DNA from: Prevotella sp. | GTDB lineage: Bacteria; Bacteroidota; Bacteroidia; Bacteroidales; Bacteroidaceae | Direction of reading: 5' to 3' | Assembly: GCA_017524385.1 (NCBI GenBank) | Contig: JAFWSS010000152.1 | Span: 1-40,114, forward strand | Length of the DNA stretch: 40,114 nt | Part shown: positions 1 through 8,200 of the stretch, one piece after another | Numbering within the stretch: position 1 is the stretch's first letter | Layout: the number at the start of each line of letters is the position of its first letter | The notes under the pieces: generated by a model | Told to the model about the DNA's origin: nothing | Seen by the model: only the letters and a program-made list of their open reading frames with translations | The model's database searches: none | Position numbers and translations under genes: made by a program

Positions 1-420
1 CTTGTTGAGGAACACCACGAGGCGGGGAACGTTCACCTGACGGGCGAGCAGCACGTGCTCACGAGTCTGTGGCATGGGGCCGTCGGTGGCAGCCACCACG
101 AGGATGGCACCGTCCATCTGGGCAGCACCAGTAACCATGTTCTTCACATAGTCGGCGTGACCCGGGCAGTCCACGTGAGCATAGTGACGCTTCTCGGTCT
201 CATACTCCACGTGAGCAGTATTGATGGTAATACCACGCTCCTTCTCCTCGGGAGCGTTGTCAATCTGGTCAAAGGTCTTCACCTTGTCCTTGTTGGCCTC
301 GATCCTCTCAGCAAGCACCTTTGTGATAGCTGCGGTCAAGGTAGTCTTACCATGGTCCACGTGACCGATGGTACCAATGTTCACGTGCGGTTTAGTACGC
401 ACAAATGTTTCTTTAGCCAT
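1..420 (-). CDS. tuf: Elongation factor Tu, N-terminal 140 residues (runs off the window)
   Basis: EF-Tu is the GTPase that delivers aminoacyl-tRNA to the ribosomal A site. The reading frame begins at the ATG at 420 and stays open to base 1, so only the first 140 codons are present and the C-terminal part lies outside the window. Visible motifs are the P-loop GHVDHGKT (residues 19-26), the switch I segment RGITINTAH (62-70) and the G3 motif DCPGH (84-88). About 58 nt separate its start from the upstream tRNA-Thr(GGT), and no separate promoter is seen in that gap, so the gene is probably read from the tRNA promoter at 864-894. Identification is essentially certain; only the missing 3' part is unknown. 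Confidence 0.98.
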   Translation of the reverse strand, partial: MAKETFVRTKPHVNIGTIGHVDHGKTTLTAAITKVLAERIEANKDKVKTFDQIDNAPEEKERGITINTAHVEYETEKRHYAHVDCPGHADYVKNMVTGAAQMDGAILVVAATDGPMPQTREHVLLARQVNVPRLVVFLNK

Positions 421-478
421 TGCTTATTGTTTGTTATAATTTAAAAGAATCGTGATTTTCGCTTCTCACACAACTTAG

Positions 479-550
479 AGCTGTTACCGAGAGTTGAACT
501 CGGGACCTCTTCCTTACCAAGGAAGCGCTCTACCACTGAGCTATAACAGC
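479..550 (-). tRNA. tRNA-Thr (anticodon GGT)
   Basis: A full cloverleaf can be folded on the minus strand. The acceptor arms are GCTGTTA and TAACAGC, and the anticodon arm CTTCC/GGAAG closes the loop TTGGTAA, placing GGT as anticodon. The T-arm carries GTTCAACTC. CCA is not encoded. It is the last of four tRNAs read toward tuf. Confidence 0.97.
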
Positions 551-557
551 GACCTGG

Positions 558-630
558 AGCGGAAAACGGGACTCAAACCCGCGACCCCCAGCTTGGAAGG
601 CTAGTGCTCTATCAACTGAGCTATTTCCGC
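558..630 (-). tRNA. tRNA-Gly (anticodon TCC)
   Basis: The minus-strand cloverleaf has acceptor arms GCGGAAA/TTTCCGC and the anticodon loop CTTCCAA, giving TCC. The T-loop is GTTTGAGTC-like. Only 7 nt separate it from the downstream tRNA-Thr, which implies a shared precursor. CCA is not encoded. Confidence 0.97.
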
Positions 631-638
631 AATTATCG

Positions 639-721
639 TGGGTGCTGATGGATTCGAACCACCGAAGTCGAAAGACAGCAGATTTACAGTCTGCCCCATT
701 TGGCCACTCTGGAAAACACCC
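639..721 (-). tRNA. tRNA-Tyr (anticodon GTA)
   Basis: An 83-nt class II tRNA with the long variable arm expected for tRNA-Tyr. Acceptor arms are GGGTGTT/AGCACCC with one G-T pair, and the anticodon arm CAGA/TCTG encloses CTGTAAA, giving GTA. The discriminator is A and CCA is not encoded. Confidence 0.97.
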
Positions 722-736
722 TTGACCTATGGCTTG

Positions 737-810
737 AGCCTCTTGTCGGATTCGAACCAACGACCCCGAGATTACAAATCACGTGCTCTGGCCAACTGAG
801 CTAAAGAGGC
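737..810 (-). tRNA. tRNA-Thr (anticodon TGT)
   Basis: First tRNA of the cluster. Acceptor arms GCCTCTT/AAGAGGC fold cleanly and the anticodon loop TTTGTAA gives TGT. The third pair of the anticodon stem appears to be a T-T mismatch. Its 5' end lies 54 nt downstream of the -7 box at 864-871. Confidence 0.96.
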
Positions 811-863
811 AATCTTTGCAGCCGTATTTCGTACCCTTTGAGGGACAAGTCGTAAAACGGCTG

Positions 864-894
864 CAAAGATAGGTATTATTTTTCAATTGCCAAA
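864..894 (-). promoter_or_regulatory. Bacteroidetes-type promoter of the tRNA-tuf operon
   Basis: On the minus strand TTTG (891-894) is followed after 19 nt by TATCTTTG (864-871), a perfect match to the Bacteroidetes housekeeping pattern TTTG-N19-21-TAnnTTTG. It lies between the hpf stop and the first tRNA and points at the tRNA cluster. Confidence 0.8.
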
Positions 895-911
895 ATATTT
901 TCGGCTTTTTT

Positions 912-1211
912 TCATCTATTGCGTAGTTTTTCCTTGAATTTGGTCAGCTGCACTTTCATGGAATCCACACATTGGTCAATTCCTTCCTCAAAAGAGTCGC
1001 ACGTCTTTTCTACGAAAAGCGTCTGTCCCGGAACTGAAACAGTAAGGCTCGTAGCCTTGTTGAGTGCGGTTGCAGGCTTGACAACTTTCAGTTGCACCTC
1101 TACTTTCTGTATGTCTTCGAATGATTTCTGTAACTTCTCGGCCTTCTTTTGTATGAATGCCTCTAACTTCTCTGTAGCGTCGAAATGAATCGCTTGAATT
1201 TTGATTTCCAT
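912..1211 (-). CDS. hpf: Ribosome hibernation-promoting factor (short HPF/RaiA family)
   Basis: A 99-residue member of the HPF/YfiA family, which binds the 30S decoding region and stabilises inactive ribosomes in slow growth. The beta-alpha-beta-beta-beta-alpha pattern is visible: MEIKIQAIHFDAT strand, a basic helix, the KVEVQLKV strand, then a C-terminal lysine-rich helix. Length fits the short form without the dimerisation domain of long HPF. An in-frame ATG at 1223 exists, but the GGAGG just after it sits 6-7 nt upstream of the ATG at 1211, so 1211 is the better start. It lies 21 nt downstream of the recombinase and is probably cotranscribed with it. Confidence 0.9.
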   Translation of the reverse strand: MEIKIQAIHFDATEKLEAFIQKKAEKLQKSFEDIQKVEVQLKVVKPATALNKATSLTVSVPGQTLFVEKTCDSFEEGIDQCVDSMKVQLTKFKEKLRNR

Positions 1212-1232
1212 AGTTACCTCCATTTTTTAGGG

Positions 1233-2111
1233 TTAAGCCCTTGGGTGGGCACTGTTATAAATTCGCTTTAACTGCTCGAATGTTGCGTGAGTGTAAACCT
1301 CCGTGGTAGTGAGGCTCTCGTGTCCGAGCAGTTTTTTCACACTTTCCAGACCAGCTCCATGGTTGAGCATTGCGGTTGCGAAGGTATGCCTTAGCACGTG
1401 TGGTGATCGCTTTTTCAGCGTTGTCACCTTCGAGAGTGCTTTCTCCACCTCGTATCTCACTTGGTCGCGGTTCATCCTCTCACCTTTGGTTGTGACGAAG
1501 AGTGCGCCGTCGATGGTGTTCACCTTGGTGTCCCGGCACGCCATATAATCCTTCAACGTCTCCCCCAGCTCTTGGCCGAAGGGTATGATGCGTTGCTTGT
1601 CGCGCTTGCCGGTGACCCGTATTTCGCAAGCGGTGAAGTCAACCATCTGGTCATCGAGAGAGATGAGTTCGGCGAGTCGGATGCCAGTGGAATAGAATAA
1701 TAATAATAATGTACGTGCGCGTACATCTTTAAAATTGTCTTCCCATCTATCCGGTTCGAGGACTTGGTCCATCTCTTTTTCCCTGACGAATTTGGGTAGT
1801 GGTTTGTGCTTTTTGGGACCTTTCACGTTATGTGCGGGGTTATGGTCGGCTATTCCCGTCCTCATGGCATATCTGTAGAATGCCCTCAGTGCGCTGAGTC
1901 GTCTATTGACTGAAGCTGCACTGTTTCCCCTGTCCATCATGCTCTCCATCCAGCCCCTCACCACGTCAGAGTCGATGTTGATCCACGACAATCCGTCATC
2001 CAGGCTTTGGAAATAATCTTGGAAGTCTTCCAAGTCCTTTCCGTAGCTCGTCACGGTGAGTTCAGAATAGTTGCGCTCATACCGCAGGTATTGAAGGAAC
2101 CCCTCTACCAT
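1233..2111 (-). CDS. Tyrosine recombinase, XerC/XerD family
   Basis: A 292-residue site-specific recombinase of the size of XerC/XerD, which resolve chromosome dimers at dif. The N-terminal SAM-like core-binding domain spans roughly 1-85 and the catalytic domain 105-290. The full catalytic set is visible: R145 (GIRLAEL), K169 (TGKRDKQR), H238-x2-R241 (HVLRHTFAT), H264 (LLGHESL) and the nucleophile Y273 (EVYTH). It sits between rpsU and hpf, a position that suggests a housekeeping Xer enzyme and not an integrase; no att-like repeats or phage genes are nearby. Whether it is the XerC or XerD partner cannot be settled from this sequence alone. Confidence 0.92.
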   Translation of the reverse strand: MVEGFLQYLRYERNYSELTVTSYGKDLEDFQDYFQSLDDGLSWINIDSDVVRGWMESMMDRGNSAASVNRRLSALRAFYRYAMRTGIADHNPAHNVKGPKKHKPLPKFVREKEMDQVLEPDRWEDNFKDVRARTLLLLFYSTGIRLAELISLDDQMVDFTACEIRVTGKRDKQRIIPFGQELGETLKDYMACRDTKVNTIDGALFVTTKGERMNRDQVRYEVEKALSKVTTLKKRSPHVLRHTFATAMLNHGAGLESVKKLLGHESLTTTEVYTHATFEQLKRIYNSAHPRA

Positions 2112-2193
2112 GGCGCGTATTGTCGTTTGAAGGATGTTTTCGGCAACGAATTTACGAAATAAAATTCAAACCTCCAAATTTTCGGGGGATTTT

Positions 2194-2385
2194 TTAATCC
2201 TCTGCTTGTCTCAGTTTCTGTACGTAGATAGCTTTCTCCATCTTGAGTCGCTTCAAAACAGATGGTTTTGTGTATTGCTGACGTGCGCGCAACTCCTTCA
2301 CCACACCTGTTTTCTCATACTTTCTCTTGAATTTCTTCAAAGCTCTCTCGATGTTCTCGCCATCTTTTACGGGTACAATAATCAT
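2194..2385 (-). CDS. rpsU: 30S ribosomal protein S21
   Basis: Encodes 63 residues starting MIIVPVKDGENIERALKKFK, the characteristic S21 N-terminus, followed by a strongly basic helical region. An open frame extends upstream to 2592, but its translation (MRFPLCDKW...) shows no relation to S21. The ATG at 2385 gives the standard length and has AAAGG-like purines just upstream. It heads the gene string recombinase-hpf-tRNAs-tuf; the gap to the recombinase start is 82 nt. Confidence 0.96.
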   Translation of the reverse strand: MIIVPVKDGENIERALKKFKRKYEKTGVVKELRARQQYTKPSVLKRLKMEKAIYVQKLRQAED

Positions 2386-2453
2386 GCCTTTGTTTTTTAA
2401 ATTTTTAATGTTAAAATTGTTGTGAAATAATCGCCTTTTTAGAGACGTGGGTG

Positions 2454-2485
2454 CAAAAGTACAACTTATTTTCCTATTTTCCAAA
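2454..2485 (-). promoter_or_regulatory. Promoter of rpsU
   Basis: Minus-strand TTTG (2482-2485), a 20-nt spacer and TACTTTTG (2454-2461) match the Bacteroidetes promoter consensus. The predicted transcript would have a leader of about 65-70 nt before the S21 ATG. Confidence 0.75.
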
Positions 2486-2831
2486 TATTTAATAAGTTTT
2501 CTTATATAATTAAGGTCACTTTTGTCTATAAGGCTTAAGAAGCAAGGCAAAGCTGATTTCATCATCCACTTATCGCATAGGGGAAATCGCATGACATATT
2601 CTAAAAGAAGATATTGACATCAAATACTACAATGACATCAATAATTCCATACCTGTCACATTCATTGTGTGCAATTATTCGGTTTAAGCATAGGTTAACA
2701 TTTCATAAATAAGCCACAATTCCTTAATAAAAAATGCATCAAAAACAAAAAAAAAACAGTACTTTTGCAAGTAGAACAACAAAATTACTATTTCACTTCG
2801 GTTTTTATATTATTAGACGGTAAGAAAAGGG
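2486..2831. other. AT-rich intergenic region between divergent rpsU and the small protein gene
   Basis: Apart from the rpsU promoter on its left edge and a plus-strand -7 box near 2760, I see no gene, RNA fold or strong repeat here. The region is clearly richer in A and T than the flanking coding DNA. Confidence 0.5.
2760..2767 (+). promoter_or_regulatory. Candidate -7 promoter element for the 2832 gene
   Basis: TACTTTTG matches TAnnTTTG perfectly and lies 65 nt before the small-protein ATG, but no clear TTTG is found about 20 nt upstream. It is therefore only half of the usual signature. Confidence 0.45.
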
Positions 2832-3302
2832 ATGACTAAGAGAGAGAGAAAAGCATATTCAAAACCATTGATGCTGATGGAACAATTCGTTCCACAGGAG
2901 TATGTTGCCACATGTTGGTGGTTGCAATTAGAGTGCACTGGCGGTTCAACAAGCGGTGACCATTATGTTTTTGATAATACTGATCCAACTACCGGTGAGA
3001 ATGCAGCTGTTGGACAAGTTACTCATGGTTATCATTTATTAGATATCCTAAAAGCGCAAACTCCTGATGACAACCCACCCCAAGGCCAATATCTATTGGA
3101 TATCCTATCCTCCATTGGAGAATTTCCTGCTGCTTTGGCAAACGATCAGAACACCCATGGAAATCCTAATGGCGGCAGATATTGGATGGTGAACAAGCAT
3201 GGTCAATATGAAATAGGGTATGCTTGGTACACTAATGGAGAATTGCATTTCCATGAAGGAGATATGGTATGGAAAAAACAATCAAGTCCAAACGCCAGTT
3301 GA
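2832..3302 (+). CDS. Small protein of unknown function with K-x-Y-x-K-P-L N-terminus
   Basis: 156 residues; I do not recognise a characterised family. There is no signal peptide or membrane segment. The N-terminus reads MTKRERKAYSKPL, followed by an acidic/aromatic stretch ending EYVATCWW with a cysteine at residue 28, a second cysteine at 35, and then a glycine-, asparagine- and histidine-rich body. The segment HLLDILKA (68-75) recurs as YLLDILSS (87-94), a small internal repeat. The start is supported by a purine-rich stretch (AAGAAAAGGG) just upstream. The gene stands alone between divergent and convergent neighbours, is more AT-rich than they are, and is followed by a strong terminator at 3346. 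The N-terminal motif recurs in the 62-residue peptide at 37681. It may be a precursor-like or exported small protein, but that is inference. Confidence 0.75.
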   Translation: MTKRERKAYSKPLMLMEQFVPQEYVATCWWLQLECTGGSTSGDHYVFDNTDPTTGENAAVGQVTHGYHLLDILKAQTPDDNPPQGQYLLDILSSIGEFPAALANDQNTHGNPNGGRYWMVNKHGQYEIGYAWYTNGELHFHEGDMVWKKQSSPNAS

Positions 3303-3345
3303 TTTCATAGAGGCCATATCTTCACGAAGCATCCATAATCACCAT

Positions 3346-3389
3346 ACACCCCGGAAAGGACATCGACAGGTTCCTTCCGGGGTGTTTTA
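3346..3389 (+). terminator. Intrinsic terminator after the small protein gene
   Basis: ACACCCCGGAA...TTCCGGGGTGT forms a long GC-rich stem with one bulge and a loop of about 10 nt, followed directly by TTTT. It lies 44 nt after the stop at 3302. Confidence 0.85.
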
Positions 3390-3415
3390 TCAATCAATGC
3401 AGCCAGCCTCTTCCA

Positions 3416-5209
3416 TCACTCCATCTCATTTGTAGCATTCTCCAGCCATAGCCTATGTTCCTCGTCGAGCAGTGGCGAGAGGCGCCGGCGCACCATCAGG
3501 TGGTATTGGTTGAGCCACTCCTTCTCCTCTTCACTCAAGAGACTTGGGATGACCGGTTTGAGGTCGATTGGACACAGTGTGAGCGTCTCAAACTGTAGGA
3601 AGGATCCAAAGTCTGTCGTCTTGTAGGGTGTGATGAGTATGGTGTTCTCTATCCTCACTCCGAATTTTCCCTCGACATAGATGCCCGGTTCATCAGTGAG
3701 GGTCATGCCTGCGTGCAGCGGAGCCGGTTTCCATTCCATCCTCACCTGGTGCGGTCCTTCGTGCACGTTGAGGTACGCTCCCACGCCGTGCCCTGTGCCA
3801 TGGAGGAAATTGAGTCCCTGCTCCCACAGCGGACTTCTTGCCACCGCATCGAGTTGCGACCCGCAGGCACCGTCGGGAAATTTCAGCATCTGCAGTCGGA
3901 TGTGTCCTTTGAGCACCAACGTATATACCTTGCGCTCCTCCTCGGAGAGAGGCCCGAGGGCGATGGTGCGTGTGATGTCGGTGGTTCCGTCGAGGTATTG
4001 TCCGCCCGAGTCGAGGAGCAGGAAACTCTTGGCTTGCAAAGGGGCATCAGTCTCCTCGGTGGCCTCATAATGCACGATGGCGCCATGGTAGCCATATCCT
4101 GCGATGGTGTCGAACGAGATGCCTCTAAACAACGGCTGTTCAGCCCGGAACGCCGTGAGTTGGCGGTCGACCGCCATCTCGGTGAGTGTTGCCACCTCAC
4201 CACTCTCCATCTTCTGATCGAGCCATCGCAGGAATTTCACCATCGCCACACCGTCACGTTCCATCGCCTTACGGAAGCCCTCTATCTCCACCTCGTTCTT
4301 CACGGCTTTCATGGCAGGAATGGGCGACGTGGCCGTTCTCACCTCGCATCCCGCCTGTTGCCACAACGTGTGATTCACGGCATCCGGGTCGAGGAGGATC
4401 ACCCCTTTGGTCATCCCTTGCAGGCACTCCCCCACCCTGTCGTAATCGTCACATTCCACTCCGGCGGCACTCAATTGCCCCATCACCTCCGCGTCCACCT
4501 TTTGAGGATGGATGAAGAGAGTAGCCTCCTCTTGGTTGATGAGGAGGTATGCCACAAAGACAGGGTTGCAATGCACGTCGCTTCCTCTCAGGTTGAGTGT
4601 CCAAGCGATGTCGTCGAGTGTGGTGACGAGTATGGCATCGCAATAGCGCTCCTTCAAGGCCATCCTGATACGGCATATCTTGTCTTGGGCCGACTCCCCG
4701 GCATATTCCATGGGATGAACGACCACGGGATGCTGGGGAATGTGAGGTCTATCCTCCCATACCACTTCCAACGGGTCAAAGTCGGTCACTAGTTGCATGC
4801 CACGGAGTTCCAAGTCTCGCTCCATGTCACAAACCATGTTGTGGCAGCAGGTCATTCCGTCGATACCCACCCGGAACGGTTTTTCATCCCATTGACTGTC
4901 AAGCCATTCAGGGATGGTAGGTGTATCAGGGATGCGTTCTCGCATCAGCACGAATCCCGTTCCCTCCAACTGCTCCTGAGCGGCGATGAAATACCTGGAG
5001 TCTGTCCACAGCGCGGCACTGTCGGTTGTCACCACGGCGGTGCCGGCGGAACCGTTGAAGCCGGAAATCCACTCGCGTCCCTTCCAATGGTCGGGCACAT
5101 ATTCTCCGTTATGTGGGTCGGTACTTGGGAAGATGAAGGCGTCGAGTTGTTTCTTCGACATCCATTCCCTCAGGGCTTCCACCCTGTTTCTGATTGTTTC
5201 GTTTTGCAT
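3416..5209 (-). CDS. Aminopeptidase P family enzyme (Xaa-Pro aminopeptidase, M24B)
   Basis: A 597-residue enzyme predicted to remove N-terminal residues preceding proline. It has the three-domain layout of large aminopeptidase P: two creatinase-like N-terminal domains (about 1-165 and 166-305) and the pita-bread catalytic domain (about 310-530), plus a C-terminal extension. The dinuclear-metal ligands are all visible: D400 (LLLDSGG), D411 (GTTDITRT), H474 (GTGHGVGAYL), E507 (TDEPGIY) and E521 (VRIENT), with H380 and H483 as likely substrate-site histidines. No signal peptide, so cytoplasmic. It lies downstream of the C10 protease on the same strand (53-nt gap), which fits use of peptides released by that protease. 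Confidence 0.93.
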   Translation of the reverse strand: MQNETIRNRVEALREWMSKKQLDAFIFPSTDPHNGEYVPDHWKGREWISGFNGSAGTAVVTTDSAALWTDSRYFIAAQEQLEGTGFVLMRERIPDTPTIPEWLDSQWDEKPFRVGIDGMTCCHNMVCDMERDLELRGMQLVTDFDPLEVVWEDRPHIPQHPVVVHPMEYAGESAQDKICRIRMALKERYCDAILVTTLDDIAWTLNLRGSDVHCNPVFVAYLLINQEEATLFIHPQKVDAEVMGQLSAAGVECDDYDRVGECLQGMTKGVILLDPDAVNHTLWQQAGCEVRTATSPIPAMKAVKNEVEIEGFRKAMERDGVAMVKFLRWLDQKMESGEVATLTEMAVDRQLTAFRAEQPLFRGISFDTIAGYGYHGAIVHYEATEETDAPLQAKSFLLLDSGGQYLDGTTDITRTIALGPLSEEERKVYTLVLKGHIRLQMLKFPDGACGSQLDAVARSPLWEQGLNFLHGTGHGVGAYLNVHEGPHQVRMEWKPAPLHAGMTLTDEPGIYVEGKFGVRIENTILITPYKTTDFGSFLQFETLTLCPIDLKPVIPSLLSEEEKEWLNQYHLMVRRRLSPLLDEEHRLWLENATNEME

Positions 5210-5262
5210 TTAATAGGAAGTTTTAGGAGATAATCTGAGACAATAGGAGGCTATAGGAGGTT
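5210..5262. repeat. Degenerate TAGGAG-word repeat between the C10 protease and aminopeptidase P genes
   Basis: The gap consists almost entirely of variants of TAGGA(G/A): TAGGAAGTT, TAGGAGATA, ATAGGAGGC and ATAGGAGGTT. The same vocabulary recurs at 22553-22585 (inverted), 23276-23345 and 13305-13340. Confidence 0.6.
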
Positions 5263-8200
5263 CTATTTCATGACTTTCTTCTTACCATCCACGATGTAGA
5301 TGCCAGGCTTGGTGATGCGGGTCACCCGCTGGCCCTGGATGGTGTAGATGCCCTTTGCAGCCTGGTGCGGACTGGCATTGACAGTCACTATAGCGTCAGG
5401 GTCTTGGCCTTCCTCTATGACACCGATGAAGGTCAGCCGGAAGTTGTCGGCCTTGAACCACTTTCCCGGTTCCACCCCTATGAGGAGTGTCCCTTTTCCG
5501 TTGTCCCCCTGTTCCACCTTGATGCCATCAACCACGACCTCGTTGAAATAATGGCGTCCGAAAGGATGGGCGCTGAAGGTGACGATGGAGTCGCCGGCCA
5601 GGAGAGAGATGGTGTTTCCCTCGTCGGAGGCGAGGCACGCCGTCAGTCGGTAGTATCCCGGCAGGAGACCTTCCACCTCTTGCGAGATGCCCACTCCCAA
5701 GGTGTCTCTCACCCCCTCCTCATCGACATATACATACGACGAGGTGAGGATGTAGTCGCCATCGGCATAGGCAGTGAAATGGTTGTATGCGGCATTGCCA
5801 TACACCTTTGCCGCCGTGGTGGCGGTGATGGCGGTGTTAAGCGGCTTTGTGAGCGTCCACCCCGCGGTGGACTTCTGTTCAAACGACGGGTTCTTGATGT
5901 TGGAGGTGAAGTCCACCTCCACGTTTCCTGGACGTACGATTTGGCGCATGTAGGCATCACCCATCGCGAGCAACTCTTCAGCATAGGCGTTCACCTTCGC
6001 CGCGGTGTTGAGTGTGGTGCCTGTGCGGTTGGAAAACAGCCATTCCGCTTGAAGGATTTCCTCGCGGAACTCCTCGTAGTCATCCTCTTCCACGACGTGG
6101 CGGTATTTCTCCAGGATGCCATAGACCTCATCGATGGCGAGAGCCAGGTTGCGGTAGGCGGGATCGAAGGTGAGGTTGGCATTGGTGGAGAACGCCCTTG
6201 TGATGTCCTCGGCAGCGAAATAGCCCCTCAGCGCCTCCACCTGTTCGCCATCGACGAGGAAGGCGAACGACTGGCTATCCTTGTCATTGGGCGCCATGGC
6301 CTCTTCAGGAGCCAGGATGTTGACGTATGTACCCACCAGTGCGGGTTCGGCATTGGCAATGGGGTTCACCGCCACTGGCATCGCCCCGTTTTCCGTCGCG
6401 GCAGCCAACGTCTGGTTGGTCTTGTGCGACGTCATCACCATATAGGTCTTTCCGGCTTCCATCACCTTCACGTCGGTGGTGTTGCCGATGATACCCGACG
6501 AGTTGTGCCCGTCGATGCGCCTGGCGATGATGCCTTCGTGCACCGTGGCATCGAAAGGCGAGGTCAGCAGTTGCCATTTGCCCACCTTTCCGTGCAGTGA
6601 GATGCTGGCTTTTGCCACCTGCATCTCGCCTTGCGGTGCGAAGGAGAAGCCCGGCGTGAGTACGAGGTTTTCGCAGAGGCCACCGCTCACCACATTGACA
6701 CCTTTCACGTCCTGTCCTTCAGCGACATAGTATAGCGCATTGGGGTTGACTGCAAGTTGCGGCACGCTGTCCACACCCTCCACCTTTGTGAGGTCGTAGG
6801 CCACAGCGTCGGCATATGTCGCCATGCCAGCCATTGTGTTGGAGGCGAACAGCATGGGGTCCCAATGCCCCGAGAGCCGCATCACTCCGTTTTCATAGCC
6901 ATCGACGACGAGGTCGGGCGTCTTGAGTACGAAATATGCCGCCGTTTCACTCCCCTCCTCGAAGTGTATGGGGTAGTTGGTAGACGGCACCTGTTCGACC
7001 ATCGTCACCTTGTAGTGGATGCCTTCTTTCACCGGCGTGGAGGACGAACTAGCGATGGTGAACGGCACGTCGGCCACCTCTCCTGCAGGCACCACAGCCT
7101 TCGCCGCCTTCATGCCTACCTCTTTCCAGGAAGCCCCCTCGTCTTCGGTGCTCCACAGCCTCACGCGTAGGTTGCGCTCAAAGGCCGCCGCACTCTTGTT
7201 GTGCAGGCGTACGACAAGTGTGCCGTGAGAATGATAGGTCACCCGGTAGTCATCGTTGCCATACCGCTCCGTCTCGGCGTTGCCTGTCATATGCATTCCT
7301 TCCACCCACAGGTCTGGCACACCCTCCACTGCCGTCATCTCTTTGGAAGCCAGCACATTGAGATTGGCATCGGTGATGAGGACGTGGCACGTCCCCTTGG
7401 CAGGGGGTATGGCGCAGAGGGTGAGTTCCTTGGTCTCGTCCACCCCCACTTCCGTGGTGGTTTCCGACGACTGTGCGTCGGCAAGGTTGGTGGGAGCCAG
7501 TCCGCTCCTGTTGGTGAAGAGGTAGAAGCCCGAAGCGGGGATGGTGGAGCGGTTGGTCACCTTCACCGTCAGCGTGTTGGTTACGGAGGCATAGACCTCC
7601 TCCGGTGCCTGGATGCCAACGGTCATGTTCTGCTTCTTAGGTTGGATGTCATAGACGACGGTAGGACTTAAGGCAAAGTCGATGTTATGGTTGCCGAGGC
7701 CGAGTTCCCTCACGGTATAGTATCCATCACTCTGGCCACCCCATCCATAGTTGAAATGGAAGAGGTCGCCAGAGGCTTTGTATCCGTCGATGACCAGGGC
7801 GTGTCCCTCCCAATCCTCTAAATAGCCAGAATAAATGACAGGATGCCCTTTCTTCAAGTCGCTGTAAATCAACGCCGACCAGGTATCATCGCTGAAGCCG
7901 TCATCCTTGTTGGCTTGTTTCCAACTGAGATTGTAGAGGTCGTAAGGCAGGTTCCATATGTAGCCGCCGGTAGATTCCCCATACTCCAAATATCCCTGCA
8001 TGCCAACTGCTGCGCACAAGACGGCCACGGCCTCCTTGTACTCTGCCGGCTGGGTGGTGTAGTTGTTGCACATCAGTTCCCATTTCAACGGCGTGCCGGC
8101 CTTGATCTGGTACTCGGCAGTGGCTGGTGCTGCCCCATAGTCGTAGGTTGGCGTGGTGGCAGGGACGGCGTTGGGGAGGTCACGCCGCCAGTAATAAAAG

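Noticed and set aside
1233-2111. Tyrosine recombinase as an integrase of a mobile element
   Set aside because: It sits in a conserved translation-gene neighbourhood with no att-like repeats, cargo or excisionase; a housekeeping Xer role is more economical.
2386-2592. 69-residue extension of the S21 frame
   Set aside because: It crosses the rpsU promoter and S21 always starts near MIIVPVK; the extension is AT-driven noise.
3713-4792. 359-codon plus-strand frame
   Set aside because: Antisense to the aminopeptidase P gene, whose metal ligands are all visible; the His- and Arg-rich translation has no domain pattern.
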